Part shown: positions 14,430 through 23,585 of the stretch, piece after piece
Layout: each line of letters starts with the position of its first letter
Position numbering within the stretch: the first letter of the stretch is position 1
Assembly (NCBI GenBank): GCA_026707815.1
Contig: JAPOWB010000004.1
Span: 1 to 34,866 of the forward strand
Source: Candidatus Saccharimonadota bacterium
Lineage (GTDB): Bacteria > Patescibacteriota > Saccharimonadia > Saccharimonadales > VXPC01
Length of the DNA: 34,866 nucleotides
Reading direction: 5' to 3'
Position numbers and translations under genes: made by a program
Notes under the pieces: generated by a model
Told to the model about the DNA's origin: nothing
Database searches by the model: none
Seen by the model: the letters and a program-made list of their open reading frames with translations, nothing else

Positions 14430-14996
14430 ATGGATTACAATTTGGTCATAACTATCACGATTAGCCTTTTCTCTGTCCTTGTGACAATCATAGTCACTGA
14501 ATATATCAGATATATCTTAAATAAAGAATATAATGGAATAGTCTTAGCCAACTTTGTCAACAGCTGTATTGAAATCAGTGATGGATTAGAAAAAGCTATT
14601 AAAAAAGGAGAGCCAGAAAAAATGCTCTCAGTAATTAAAATGTTTAGCAAATTGAAACATGAATATCTTAAAAATATTAGAACAGACTTAATTACGAGAT
14701 ATTTTTTTGAACAGAGAATATTTAAAAAAATGAGGGTCAAAACATTAACTAAGAAGGATTTAGAGTTTAATAAAAAATCCTTATTCGAATCTGCCCAGAC
14801 GATTAAATTATCTATTTTAGATATGAGTCAAATTAAGAATATTAAAGAATTGAAACTTGAAAAAGGCGAAGGAAATTCATGGCGGATAATGATAAAGAAT
14901 AAGTACGGGTTTCCTTGCAAGTTTTCCGGTAGTTATTCCTCCAAAAAGAAAGCTAAACAGGTCTTAAAGAGAATTAAAAAGCATCAGGTTGATTAA
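14430..14996 (+). CDS. Membrane-anchored hypothetical protein
   Basis: A 188-residue protein from the ATG at 14430 (201 from the track's GTG at 14391). One N-terminal membrane segment (about residues 4-28, LVITITISLFSVLVTIIV) is followed by a helical, lysine-rich cytoplasmic domain and a C-terminal YGFPCKFSGSYSSKKKAKQV block. No family recognised. It sits between the RloC-like gene and the end of hsdR, convergent with hsdR, in a defence context. A membrane-acting effector is possible but unsupported. Confidence 0.65.
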   Translation: MDYNLVITITISLFSVLVTIIVTEYIRYILNKEYNGIVLANFVNSCIEISDGLEKAIKKGEPEKMLSVIKMFSKLKHEYLKNIRTDLITRYFFEQRIFKKMRVKTLTKKDLEFNKKSLFESAQTIKLSILDMSQIKNIKELKLEKGEGNSWRIMIKNKYGFPCKFSGSYSSKKKAKQVLKRIKKHQVD

Positions 14997-15057
14997 TACC
15001 TAGCTCTGTCAAAACACGTGATAGGTTGAAGATTTTTGTTTTTTGTTATATTAGCAT

Positions 15058-17910
15058 CTAATTTAAAAACTCTGTTGTCTCAAGGTCTGGAGTATCTACC
15101 ATAAAAACATCTATTAAATTCATAACTTCCTTTTTAACCCTTTCAATGATTGGTCGCCTCTTAAGAATTCGTGGCTTATTATTTAATATATTGGCAATTT
15201 CCTCATTAAGGGGTTCACGACCATGAAACATGAAGTTTGCAATAATTTCTTCTAGTTTCTGTCTGTCAATATTTTCACTTTCGCAAAATTGATTAAAAGC
15301 TAACTGCTTCTCTTCTTCCCAATAATCAACGAATTTTTCTAAAACTTGTTCTGGGTCTTCAATTATTGGCAAACTATTGTCTATGAATTTTTTAATCAAT
15401 CCTTGCTTGCTTCTTAAAACTACTTCGCTAGATATAAGTGTTAATATTTGTTCTTTTTGCCGTTGAATTTCTAGTTCAGATTTCATTTTATTCATCTTAG
15501 ATATGAGTTTAAGGATATAAGCTACGTTAATGTTATCTCTATGGATTAACTCAACTTCAAAATCAACATCTTCAAGAATAGATGCCTGCTCTTTCTGAGT
15601 GTCTGTCCTGACTTTATCCCATATGTCCAGATATTTACTTTTGTAATCCTCAAACTGTTGTTCGGCAATATTCAGATCAGAAAATTTAAAATCAGAAAAT
15701 CCAATCAAATCGTTCATAAATCTCAATAAATTTCTAAAAGCTTGGACAAACCGCATTTCATCGTCTTCCGATGGTAATTTATTCACGCTTTCAACGGTTG
15801 GGGTGATTGAATATAAAATTTCAATAGCTTCATTAAATTTATCAACATAGTAACTATATGGTTCTGTAAAAATAATTTCAGGGGCATCTTTATTAGAATA
15901 TAAAGCTATAGCATCATCTGTGTTCTTTTTTAAATTTCTAAAGCAAACAATATTGCCATGGGATTTCCTTTCATTAAGAATGCGATTAGTTCTAGAAAAA
16001 GCTTGAATTAAACCGTGATAGCGTAAGTTTTTATCTACATATAAGGTATTTAAATGAGGGCTATCGAAACCAGTTAGAAACATATTGACCACTAACAAAA
16101 TATCAATTTCCTGATTTCTTACTCTTTTGGCAATATTTTGATAATAATCGTAATAAAGCTTTCCATCTTTAGTCGAATAGGCAGTATCAAACATCTTATT
16201 ATAGTCATCAATAAATTCGTCTAATTTTTCGCGAAAATGAGTATTAATCTTTTTGCTTTCAATAACAGACAAAACATCATCTTCTAGCAACTCGTTATCC
16301 TCTTCACTTTCCTGATTAGCTCCATAAGAGAATATAGTAGCTACTTTTAAATCATGCTTACCTTCACTCTTCTTGGTTTGAAAAAGCTCATAATATTTAA
16401 TCAGGACATCGATTGAATTGACGCATAAAATGGCTGTAAAAACTTTGCTATGAGTTTTACGATCATGATTGACTAAAATATAATCGATAATTTTTTCAAT
16501 CCTCTTTCTTGACTCCATTAATTCTTTGGTATCTATAGCCTCAACTTCAATATCTATTTCATTATTGCTAGAAATTTGCCTATATCTGCCGACGTATTCA
16601 TTAGAAAATCTAAGCACGTTTTCGTCCTTTATGGCATCGGTAATCGTATAACGATGCAGTTGTTTATCAAATAAATCCTTGGTGGTTTTCTTGCTGATGG
16701 CATTTTCCGCTAGGATAGGTGTTCCAGTAAAACCGAACATTTGTGATTTTAAGAAATGGTTTTTAATTTTGGCGTGAGTTTCACCGAATTGGCTGCGATG
16801 ACATTCATCAAAAATAAGAACGACCCTTTTATTTTTTAGTTTTTCCATAATATTTTGATGACGACTATAAGAAACAGCATTGTTCAATTTTTGTATAGTA
16901 GTAACAATTAATTTAGTGTTGTCTGTTAATTGTTTGACTAAGGCTTTTGTATTGTCTGTGGCATCAGCAGAATTGGCTTTGTAAGCATTAAATTCCTGAA
17001 TTGTCTGATAATCCAAATCTTTGCGATCAACTACAAAAATAATCTTTTTTATTTCAGGCAAAGCAGATAATAGTTGGCTGGCTTTAAAGGAGGTTAAAGT
17101 TTTCCCCGAACCAGTAGTATGCCAAATATAGCCGTTTTTATCTGAGTTTAATACTCTATCAATAATTGATTCTACTGCGTAATATTGATAAGGTCGCAAA
17201 ACCATCAATTTTCTCTCAGTTTCATTTAAGACTGTATATTGAGCGATCATTTTTGACATATGGCAGGGTTCTAAGAAAATATCTGTAAACTCACTTAATT
17301 GAGTGACGGAAACATTATCTTTATCTGACCAGTAAAAAGTCTGTTTAAAAAACCGCCTTTTATTATTAGCATAATATTTGGTGTTAACTCCATTACTAAT
17401 TACAAAAAATTGAATGTATTGGAATAAGCCATAACCAGCACTATAAGAGTGTTGTTGGTAGCGTTTAGTTTGCTTAAAAGCCTCCTTGAGTTCTAAGCCC
17501 CGCCTCTTCAACTCTATTTGCACCAACGGTAAGCCATTCACTAATAGAGTAACGTCATATCTGTTTTTATACCTTCCCTCCATCTCTATTTGTTGGGCAA
17601 CTTGAAAAATATTTTTGCACCATTTATCTATGTCAAAAAATTCAATCCATTCTAAATCACCATTGTCGCGAGTAAGTTGCATCTTGTCTCGCAAAATCTT
17701 CGATCTCTCAAAAATATTGCCTTTATTTAAATGATTTAAAATATAACTGAACTCCTTATCGCTAAAAACAGTTTGATTATGTTTGCTAAGCTGGATTCTC
17801 AAATTAGCTACAATGTCAGCTTCATCTTTAATTTCAATTTTGCCGTAACCCAAATCAACTAATTGATTAATCAGTTTCCTTTCTAGTATTGCCTCTGACT
17901 CCCTGTTCAT
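15058..17910 (-). CDS. hsdR: Type I restriction endonuclease subunit R
   Basis: A 950-residue HsdR from the ATG at 17910, whose ATGA overlaps the hsdS stop; the track's earlier start at 17955 lies inside hsdS. The N-terminal nuclease has YDVTLLVNGLPLVQIELKRR (about 115-135, the D...ExK core). The translocase has HTTGSGKT (about 260), LIFDECHRSQFG (about 367), FTGTP and QAFSRTNR. The C-terminal helical region should bind HsdM. All motor and nuclease motifs look intact. Restriction needs an HsdM2S core, which the hsdM frameshift would remove. Confidence 0.95.
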   Translation of the reverse strand: MNRESEAILERKLINQLVDLGYGKIEIKDEADIVANLRIQLSKHNQTVFSDKEFSYILNHLNKGNIFERSKILRDKMQLTRDNGDLEWIEFFDIDKWCKNIFQVAQQIEMEGRYKNRYDVTLLVNGLPLVQIELKRRGLELKEAFKQTKRYQQHSYSAGYGLFQYIQFFVISNGVNTKYYANNKRRFFKQTFYWSDKDNVSVTQLSEFTDIFLEPCHMSKMIAQYTVLNETERKLMVLRPYQYYAVESIIDRVLNSDKNGYIWHTTGSGKTLTSFKASQLLSALPEIKKIIFVVDRKDLDYQTIQEFNAYKANSADATDNTKALVKQLTDNTKLIVTTIQKLNNAVSYSRHQNIMEKLKNKRVVLIFDECHRSQFGETHAKIKNHFLKSQMFGFTGTPILAENAISKKTTKDLFDKQLHRYTITDAIKDENVLRFSNEYVGRYRQISSNNEIDIEVEAIDTKELMESRKRIEKIIDYILVNHDRKTHSKVFTAILCVNSIDVLIKYYELFQTKKSEGKHDLKVATIFSYGANQESEEDNELLEDDVLSVIESKKINTHFREKLDEFIDDYNKMFDTAYSTKDGKLYYDYYQNIAKRVRNQEIDILLVVNMFLTGFDSPHLNTLYVDKNLRYHGLIQAFSRTNRILNERKSHGNIVCFRNLKKNTDDAIALYSNKDAPEIIFTEPYSYYVDKFNEAIEILYSITPTVESVNKLPSEDDEMRFVQAFRNLLRFMNDLIGFSDFKFSDLNIAEQQFEDYKSKYLDIWDKVRTDTQKEQASILEDVDFEVELIHRDNINVAYILKLISKMNKMKSELEIQRQKEQILTLISSEVVLRSKQGLIKKFIDNSLPIIEDPEQVLEKFVDYWEEEKQLAFNQFCESENIDRQKLEEIIANFMFHGREPLNEEIANILNNKPRILKRRPIIERVKKEVMNLIDVFMVDTPDLETTEFLN

Positions 17911-19076
17911 TGTATAAATAGTCTTTGCATTAACCCTTTTTTGTATAGCTTCCAATATATGATATTGGTCTTTGCAATTGATGCTATTTTGTCCAAAATA
18001 TTTAACACTTGCTCTATTCTTTCTTGCTCTTTAATTGCTGGTATTGAAATCTGCAAATATTGGTATTCTGAAATCCAATGTCTTTTATGTCCTCGTGGTT
18101 TGTATTGTATTTGAGTTAGTAGCTCGTATATAACCTTAGGTCGAATGTTTTTATTAAATTTTAAAATTTTCATAGCAGAGGATTTAACCTTGAATTCAAA
18201 ATTTACAAATTGTTTAGATGTGGTAAAGTCATCAAATATTACAACCGGTAGCTTTGTAAATCTGTTGTCAGATTCATTAGTATAGCCTAGTATGAAAGTT
18301 TTGCCAGCAGTTAGAATCGGCATAGAACCCTTCTCACAATATTGCTTACAAGTGGTGATATATCTAGTTGGTTGTTCATAAGTTAATAACTCTTTTAATC
18401 TATAGGTTTGCCAGTTGGGGTAGTTATACCCCCCCCCGTCCTTGAATCTAATCTTTTTATTAAAGATTTGTTGCATTAACCCTTTTTTATATTGCTCAAA
18501 CTGATATTTTTGTTGCTCTAAGAGATTAAGCTTGTTATTCACAGTATCAAAAAAATCAGCTATCTTCTCTTGCTCTTCAATACAGGGTATTTTTAGTTTA
18601 AAATCTGCTAGGGTACTAAAATCAAGAGAATCCCTCACTGATCCTAAAGTGCCAGTTTTTATTAAATGCTGAAAATAATGAGTTTTTAAAATATGTTTTA
18701 AAAAATTTTCATTTAAATTATTACTACATCTAAATACGATATACATAGGACTAATAATTCCAATATCAAATTCTGTTAGATTGGCAATAGAACCCACATT
18801 GATTCTCGATGGATTGTAAGCGAAATCACCCCTCTCAACAATTTTATAATTCAAGGTATCTCTACTTGCAATTCTGTGATTATTAAAATATTCAGATTGT
18901 TCTATAAATCCATGTAAATTGCTAACAGTTAATAGCCTATTTATTTCGCCGTTTTTGTTGCGAATAGATTTATGAGTAATGAGTTCTCCCAGTCTAATTT
19001 TTTCCCATTCAGGGTAATCCTTACCATTCTTGTCCTTAAATCTTAAATGAGGAATATATTCAGAAGATATTTTCAA
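17907..19076 (-). CDS. hsdS: Type I RM specificity subunit, phase-variable
   Basis: A 389-residue HsdS with two half-subunits. The first starts LRFKDKNGKDYPEW, the second IRFKDGGGYNYPNW (about residue 210). Each has a target-recognition domain followed by a coiled coil (IEEQEKIADFFDTVNNKL; IKEQERIEQVLNILDKIA). The GGG of the second half is encoded by a G9 tract. It begins at a TTG (19076) with AAGGAG 7 nt upstream, overlapping the hsdM stop by 17 nt. G9 is in frame; G8 or G10 would stop translation within about 15 codons and leave one half-subunit of roughly 217-227 residues. Confidence 0.93.
   Translation of the reverse strand: MKISSEYIPHLRFKDKNGKDYPEWEKIRLGELITHKSIRNKNGEINRLLTVSNLHGFIEQSEYFNNHRIASRDTLNYKIVERGDFAYNPSRINVGSIANLTEFDIGIISPMYIVFRCSNNLNENFLKHILKTHYFQHLIKTGTLGSVRDSLDFSTLADFKLKIPCIEEQEKIADFFDTVNNKLNLLEQQKYQFEQYKKGLMQQIFNKKIRFKDGGGYNYPNWQTYRLKELLTYEQPTRYITTCKQYCEKGSMPILTAGKTFILGYTNESDNRFTKLPVVIFDDFTTSKQFVNFEFKVKSSAMKILKFNKNIRPKVIYELLTQIQYKPRGHKRHWISEYQYLQISIPAIKEQERIEQVLNILDKIASIAKTNIIYWKLYKKGLMQRLFIQ
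18429..18437. repeat. G9 tract inside hsdS
   Basis: Nine Cs on the plus strand (Gs on the coding strand) exactly at the junction between the two HsdS halves, encoding three glycines where the first half has KNG. In frame as sequenced. Confidence 0.85.
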
Positions 19077-20614
19077 TTCCTAACTCCTTTGTATATTGAT
19101 TAATTTGAGCCTGAATCTTAATTCTTTCTTTTTCTAAATCTCTAATATTGTCAGATATTTCATCAATATCAATAAATTTCTCTTCTTCAAATGTATCTAC
19201 ATAAATGGGAATATTTAGCATATAATTATTTCTTTCAATATCGTCTAATTTGACAAGATGGCTAAACATTTTTATTTCAGATCTTAATCTATATGTTTGA
19301 ATAATTTTATCTATATGTCTAACCAACAATTTATTTTTCTTTTTAGTTTTTTCAAATTCTTTAGAAGCATCAATAAATATTATATTGTCATCGGTTTCAC
19401 GACATTTTTTAAAAATCAAAATACAAGCAGAAATATTTGTTCCATAGAAAAGATTAGGAGGTAAACCAATCACAGCATCTAGATAATTTTTTGTTTCAAT
19501 TAAATATCTTCGTATATGTGCTTCGCCCCCCCCCCCGAGACAAAGCACCATGAGACATAATAGTTGCCATAACTCCATTTTCATCTAAGGAATGTATCAT
19601 GTGTTGTATAAAAGCATAATCTGCATATTTTTTGGAAGCCAATCTACCATATTGTGAAAATCTATCATCACTTTTAAAAAGTGGGTTAGCTGACCAATCT
19701 GCTGAAAATGGAGGATTTGCTACCACCGCTTCAAATTTTCTATCTTTGTGCATGGGTCTTTCTAGGGTATCAGCTTGTTTAATATCAAACTGATTATAAT
19801 GAATATCATGAAGAATCATATTCATTCTAGCTAAGTTATAAGTTGTCAGCACTTTCTCTTGACCAACGTATTCACCCACCTCCTTAACTTCCTTAGCTAC
19901 ACGCAATAATAATGATCCTGAACCGCAAGTTGGATCATAAACGTTTTTTAATTTGTTTTTACCAGTTGTTACAATTTTTGCCAATACTTTTGAAACTTCT
20001 TGTGGGGTATAAAATTCTCCAGCTTTCTTGCCTGCTCCAGCAGCAAACTGACTAATTAAATATTCATATGCATCTCCTAAGATGTCGATACTGGAGTTTT
20101 CAAGTTTAAAGTCGATGTCATCTAAATGAAGCAGTATTTTAACAATTAAGTTATTTTTCTCATTTTCAGTTTTACCTAATTTAGGAGAAGATAAATTTAA
20201 TCCTTCAAATAAATTATCAAAATCATCTTCACTATTTGTCCCCATGGTGCTTGATTCGATGTTTTTGAGGATTTTTTGTAAATCTTCTAAGATAAAATTA
20301 TCCTTTCCTTTTTCAGCAATGGCATGAAAAAGTTCGGATGGTTTCAAAAAATATCCCAAAGAATCAAGAGTCTCGATTTTAATTTCTTCCAATATATTCT
20401 TGCCTTGCTCAGCATTTTCATCTACATCTTCGTAATTGCAATTATCTTGTTGGAGTAATTCATTAGCTTTGATATGTAATTTTTCAGATAGGTACTTATA
20501 AAAGATAAAACCAAGAATATAATCACGAAATTCATCTGCATTCATCTGACCCCTGAGAGTGTTAGCTATATTCCAAAGTTGTTTTTCTAGCTGGTGTTTT
20601 TGATCTTCAGACAT
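19060..20614 (-). CDS. hsdM: Type I RM methyltransferase subunit, split by a G11 tract
   Basis: Two overlapping ORFs (20614-19496 and 19584-19060) form one HsdM. The first holds the N-terminal helical domain (MSEDQKHQLEKQLWNIANTL), the SAM motif DPTCGSGSLL and the catalytic NPPF (ANPPFSADW). The second continues with IRRYLIETKNYLDAVIGLPP and FYGTNISACILIFKK. They meet at a G11 tract. With G10 the frame reads MSHGALSRGGGEAHIRRYLI, giving a normal 517-residue HsdM. With G11 it ends at residue 372. As sequenced the gene is off, or the tract length is misread. First gene of hsdM-hsdS-hsdR, which makes N6-adenine methylation and restriction depend on tract length. Confidence 0.93.
19526..19536. 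repeat. G11 tract inside hsdM
   Basis: Eleven Cs on the plus strand (Gs on the coding strand). G10 or G13 would restore the hsdM frame. A likely slipped-strand switch. Confidence 0.88.
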
Positions 20615-20716
20615 TAATTATGTTTATTTTTTTAAATATTGTCGTCTTATTACAGTTATACCTAAAATCAAATATTTTATCAATATGACAACTGCTAAGC
20701 AGATATGCCTCTTTTA

Positions 20717-22993
20717 TCATTTTGATTTGTCAACAAACTTTCTTCTCGAGGATTGAATAACTGCCTGTCTTCTCTGTTTATAAGGAGGAGTTGGAGTTAA
20801 TTTAGTTATACCAGAGATTGGTTCTTTAGGTGTAATAGCAGACAACTTAGCATAGAAATTATATGCTGGCAGATTAAGAAATTCAGGCAGAGAGATATAT
20901 GGCTCGAATAGGGGCAGTATTAATCTGGCATCCATAGGTGAGCCAGACCTAAAAGCAATGATGTTGCCGACATTAGCTAGTATGACTTCGGTTAGTTTTT
21001 GGCTGTCTTGTTGCTGGGTCGATTGTTCGGCAAGTATAAGGTTAAGCTTGTATTTTCTGGATTCAGACAACATTTCAATGAAGCCTTTGGTGATGAAGTT
21101 TTGAAATTCATCGACATAGAGATAAAAAGGAATTCGCTTGTTTTCGCTCATGTTAGCCTGCTCTAAGATTGCCAGCTGTATTTTAGCGAGTATCGTTGCT
21201 CCAAACAGTCTGGAAGTATCTTCTCCCAGCAGTCCTTTAGAAAAATTACAAATTAGGATTTTACTAGAGTTAATGACTTCTTTGAAATTCAGACAGTTAT
21301 CTGTTTTCTCAAAAACGCTTCTGGTAGCTTGAGAGAACAAGAATCGACCCATCTTGGCAGTTACTCCGGCTTGCATCTTGACCCTTTGGTATTCCCCGGC
21401 TTTATGGATTTCATTAAGCCAGAAGTTCTTTAAATTCTCATCTTTTAAAACGCTGTGGACAATCTTCTTGTTATAACTGTTATCATTTAAGAGCTTAAAT
21501 ATCGTAAAGAAAGTGGCGTCTTCAATGCAAAGAGCGGTATGAACGGTATTTCTTAAGACGTATTCTATCCGGTGTCCGCCTTTGTTTTCCTCAGTGAAGA
21601 CTTTCCTGAAAATTGAGACGACCGTTTCAGCTACCAAGTCTTTAGCTCTTAATAATTCCTTGTCTTTTAACTTGGGCGGAATCTCCAATAAATTAATTCC
21701 TATGGGGTGATTATAGTCGCTCGGATTAAAATAAATAACATCCTTTATTCTGTTTTTGGGGATGTATCCCAACAACTCAGTTGACAGATCTCCGTGAGGA
21801 TCGACTACTGCTACTCCTCTATCTGATTCAATATCTTGAATGATTTTGTATTTTAGGAGAGTAGTCTTGCCAGATCCTGTGCCGCCAATGATATAAACAT
21901 GGCGACTTCTCTCTAAGGCACTTAGGCTAATTGGTGTTCTTCTGTTTTGATGGACATTCTCTCCAATGATTACTCCATCTTCTTTAGATTGATTCGTCTT
22001 GGGATGAGCCGGCAGAGTCTTGCTTAAAGTCGTATCTAAATTCTCAAAGGATACTGATCTTAAATCAGGCAGATGATACAAGCTTGCCAATTGTTCGGCA
22101 TTCAAATAAAGACCGCTCTTCAAAGGCTCTATTAGTCTTAACCTAAAGCAAGCCAAATTAAATTTGCCAGTTTTATAACTCACTTTGAATTTAGCCAGCA
22201 AATCCAAGGCTGACCTCAAGCTTTGAGTATATTGGTTTAAGACTCGCTGACTAGAAGCTTGAATCAGGCATCTTAAATTGATTTGAAATAATTCATCAGG
22301 CTTGCTGGTCGGCTTACTAGTTGATATCTTTGCGACCTCAACTCCTTGGATAGGATGAATGATATTGGTCAGCAAACTGAGTGGCATCTGCCCTAGCTTA
22401 GATAGCAACGAACTGAATAAACCGGCAGCTCCAGCCTTTATCGGCTTATAAACAATCTGATACACAATTTGATCACCATCTTCAAGCTGAACCATGCCAC
22501 TAAGCAGATAGCTCAAAGAATCATGATTCTCCCGATCTTTGAAGGTTTTAACATCCGCTTGTTTGGAAGCAGACTTAAAATTTAGCAACCTTATGAATTT
22601 AGTTTCCAACCACTGGTAATCGGAAACTTGGCTAACTCTGATTGTCCAATCATAGGAAGCAATCAGTCTCATGACTGTTTGTTTTTGATGCCGAGGCACT
22701 ATCAACAAGAAACAGATACCCTCGGATTTGTTGGCGACTATTTCTAAACTGTAAAATGATCGCTTGGCTAAAAACTGCGTCTTATTAGCAAAGCTTAGAT
22801 GATGCAGGGCTTGAAACAATGTCTTCATATTGTTCAAGGTACTGATCTCAGCATTAGAATTGGGCTTAATTTCCAAAACGATTCTGGGAGTCAGCCTTCT
22901 TTTCGCCCAAGCCAACTTTATTTTTTGCCAGTTAAAAATCAGTATCATACTCAATACCAGACTCAGTATTGAGCAGCCAACTATAATCGACAA
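20717..22993 (-). CDS. virD4: VirD4/TraG-type coupling ATPase
   Basis: A 758-residue protein. One N-terminal membrane segment (IIVGCSILSLVLSMILIF), an N-terminal domain of about 330 residues typical of Patescibacteria homologues, then a P-loop ATPase: IIGGTGSGKTTLL (about 369), VAVVDPHGDLS, YLYVDEFQNF (Walker B, about 625) and AEQSTQQQDS (TraG/TraD C-terminal motif). It would recruit DNA to the secretion channel at the membrane. The track starts at a GTG (22999), but AAGGAGG sits 5 nt before a TTG at 22993, the likely start. Both overlap the M23-like gene's end. A short relic of a paralogue lies at 6279. Confidence 0.9.
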   Translation of the reverse strand: MSIIVGCSILSLVLSMILIFNWQKIKLAWAKRRLTPRIVLEIKPNSNAEISTLNNMKTLFQALHHLSFANKTQFLAKRSFYSLEIVANKSEGICFLLIVPRHQKQTVMRLIASYDWTIRVSQVSDYQWLETKFIRLLNFKSASKQADVKTFKDRENHDSLSYLLSGMVQLEDGDQIVYQIVYKPIKAGAAGLFSSLLSKLGQMPLSLLTNIIHPIQGVEVAKISTSKPTSKPDELFQINLRCLIQASSQRVLNQYTQSLRSALDLLAKFKVSYKTGKFNLACFRLRLIEPLKSGLYLNAEQLASLYHLPDLRSVSFENLDTTLSKTLPAHPKTNQSKEDGVIIGENVHQNRRTPISLSALERSRHVYIIGGTGSGKTTLLKYKIIQDIESDRGVAVVDPHGDLSTELLGYIPKNRIKDVIYFNPSDYNHPIGINLLEIPPKLKDKELLRAKDLVAETVVSIFRKVFTEENKGGHRIEYVLRNTVHTALCIEDATFFTIFKLLNDNSYNKKIVHSVLKDENLKNFWLNEIHKAGEYQRVKMQAGVTAKMGRFLFSQATRSVFEKTDNCLNFKEVINSSKILICNFSKGLLGEDTSRLFGATILAKIQLAILEQANMSENKRIPFYLYVDEFQNFITKGFIEMLSESRKYKLNLILAEQSTQQQDSQKLTEVILANVGNIIAFRSGSPMDARLILPLFEPYISLPEFLNLPAYNFYAKLSAITPKEPISGITKLTPTPPYKQRRQAVIQSSRRKFVDKSK

Positions 22994-23585
22994 GTTCACC
23001 TCCTTTTAAAAACAAATACGGATCAACATTAATATCTGAGACCTTAATCATCAGATAAAAATGAGGATTGCTAAAACCCAAAGTCTCACCTAAATAACCT
23101 ACGATTTCACCAGCTTCAACTATTCGGTCTATTTCAAGTTCCTCATTAATTTCGCTCAAAAAACAATAAAAGGCTTTCAAGCTCTCAGTTTGAATAACCA
23201 CTGATCTGCCGCAATCCTTATCTGTCTTGTTATCATTAATAGCTATGATTCGCCCATCAAATACAGCTTCCACTCCCAAATCATAGAAGTCATACTTTTG
23301 AGCAATGATCAGCCCTTGCTTTAGATGGGGCTGAATTGCTTGATTGTATCTTAAAACCAGTTGTTCTCTGTTTAAGAAACTGTCATTCTTAGGCAGAGTC
23401 GTTACTATTTGTCCGTTAACATCCAGCAGCTCAACGTATGTTTCTTGGTCTTTAACTAAGGCTTGTTCAACTTCAGCTATTGATTGATGACTAACAATGA
23501 TCAAAAAGACAATCGGCAAAAGCAAGATGCTAACCAAGATCAAGCCCAGCAAGACATAGATTTGGATAACCGTAGATCTAAGCAT
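22932..23585 (-). CDS. Membrane protein with degenerate M23 peptidase fold
   Basis: A 217-residue protein from the ATG at 23585, preceded by GGGGAG and overlapping the virB4 stop by 8 nt; the track's start at 23675 is inside virB4. One membrane segment (about 8-30, VLLGLILVSILLLPIVFLII) is followed by an extracytoplasmic LytM/M23-like domain (VEAVFDGRIIAINDNK, EAGEIVGYLGETLGF, PHFYLMIKVSDINVDPYLFL). The HxH of active M23 enzymes is HFY and the first zinc His is not seen, so it probably scaffolds the wall rather than cutting it. Fourth-to-fifth gene of the T4SS operon. Confidence 0.8.
   Translation of the reverse strand: MLRSTVIQIYVLLGLILVSILLLPIVFLIIVSHQSIAEVEQALVKDQETYVELLDVNGQIVTTLPKNDSFLNREQLVLRYNQAIQPHLKQGLIIAQKYDFYDLGVEAVFDGRIIAINDNKTDKDCGRSVVIQTESLKAFYCFLSEINEELEIDRIVEAGEIVGYLGETLGFSNPHFYLMIKVSDINVDPYLFLKGGELVDYSWLLNTESGIEYDTDF

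Noticed and set aside
17911-17955. ORF-track start of hsdR at 17955
   Set aside because: The ATG at 17910 forms an ATGA overlap with the hsdS stop and begins the conserved N-terminus.
22993-23585. ORF-track starts of the M23-like (23675) and VirD4 (22999) genes
   Set aside because: The earlier M23 start lies deep in virB4; Shine-Dalgarno spacing favours ATG 23585 and TTG 22993.
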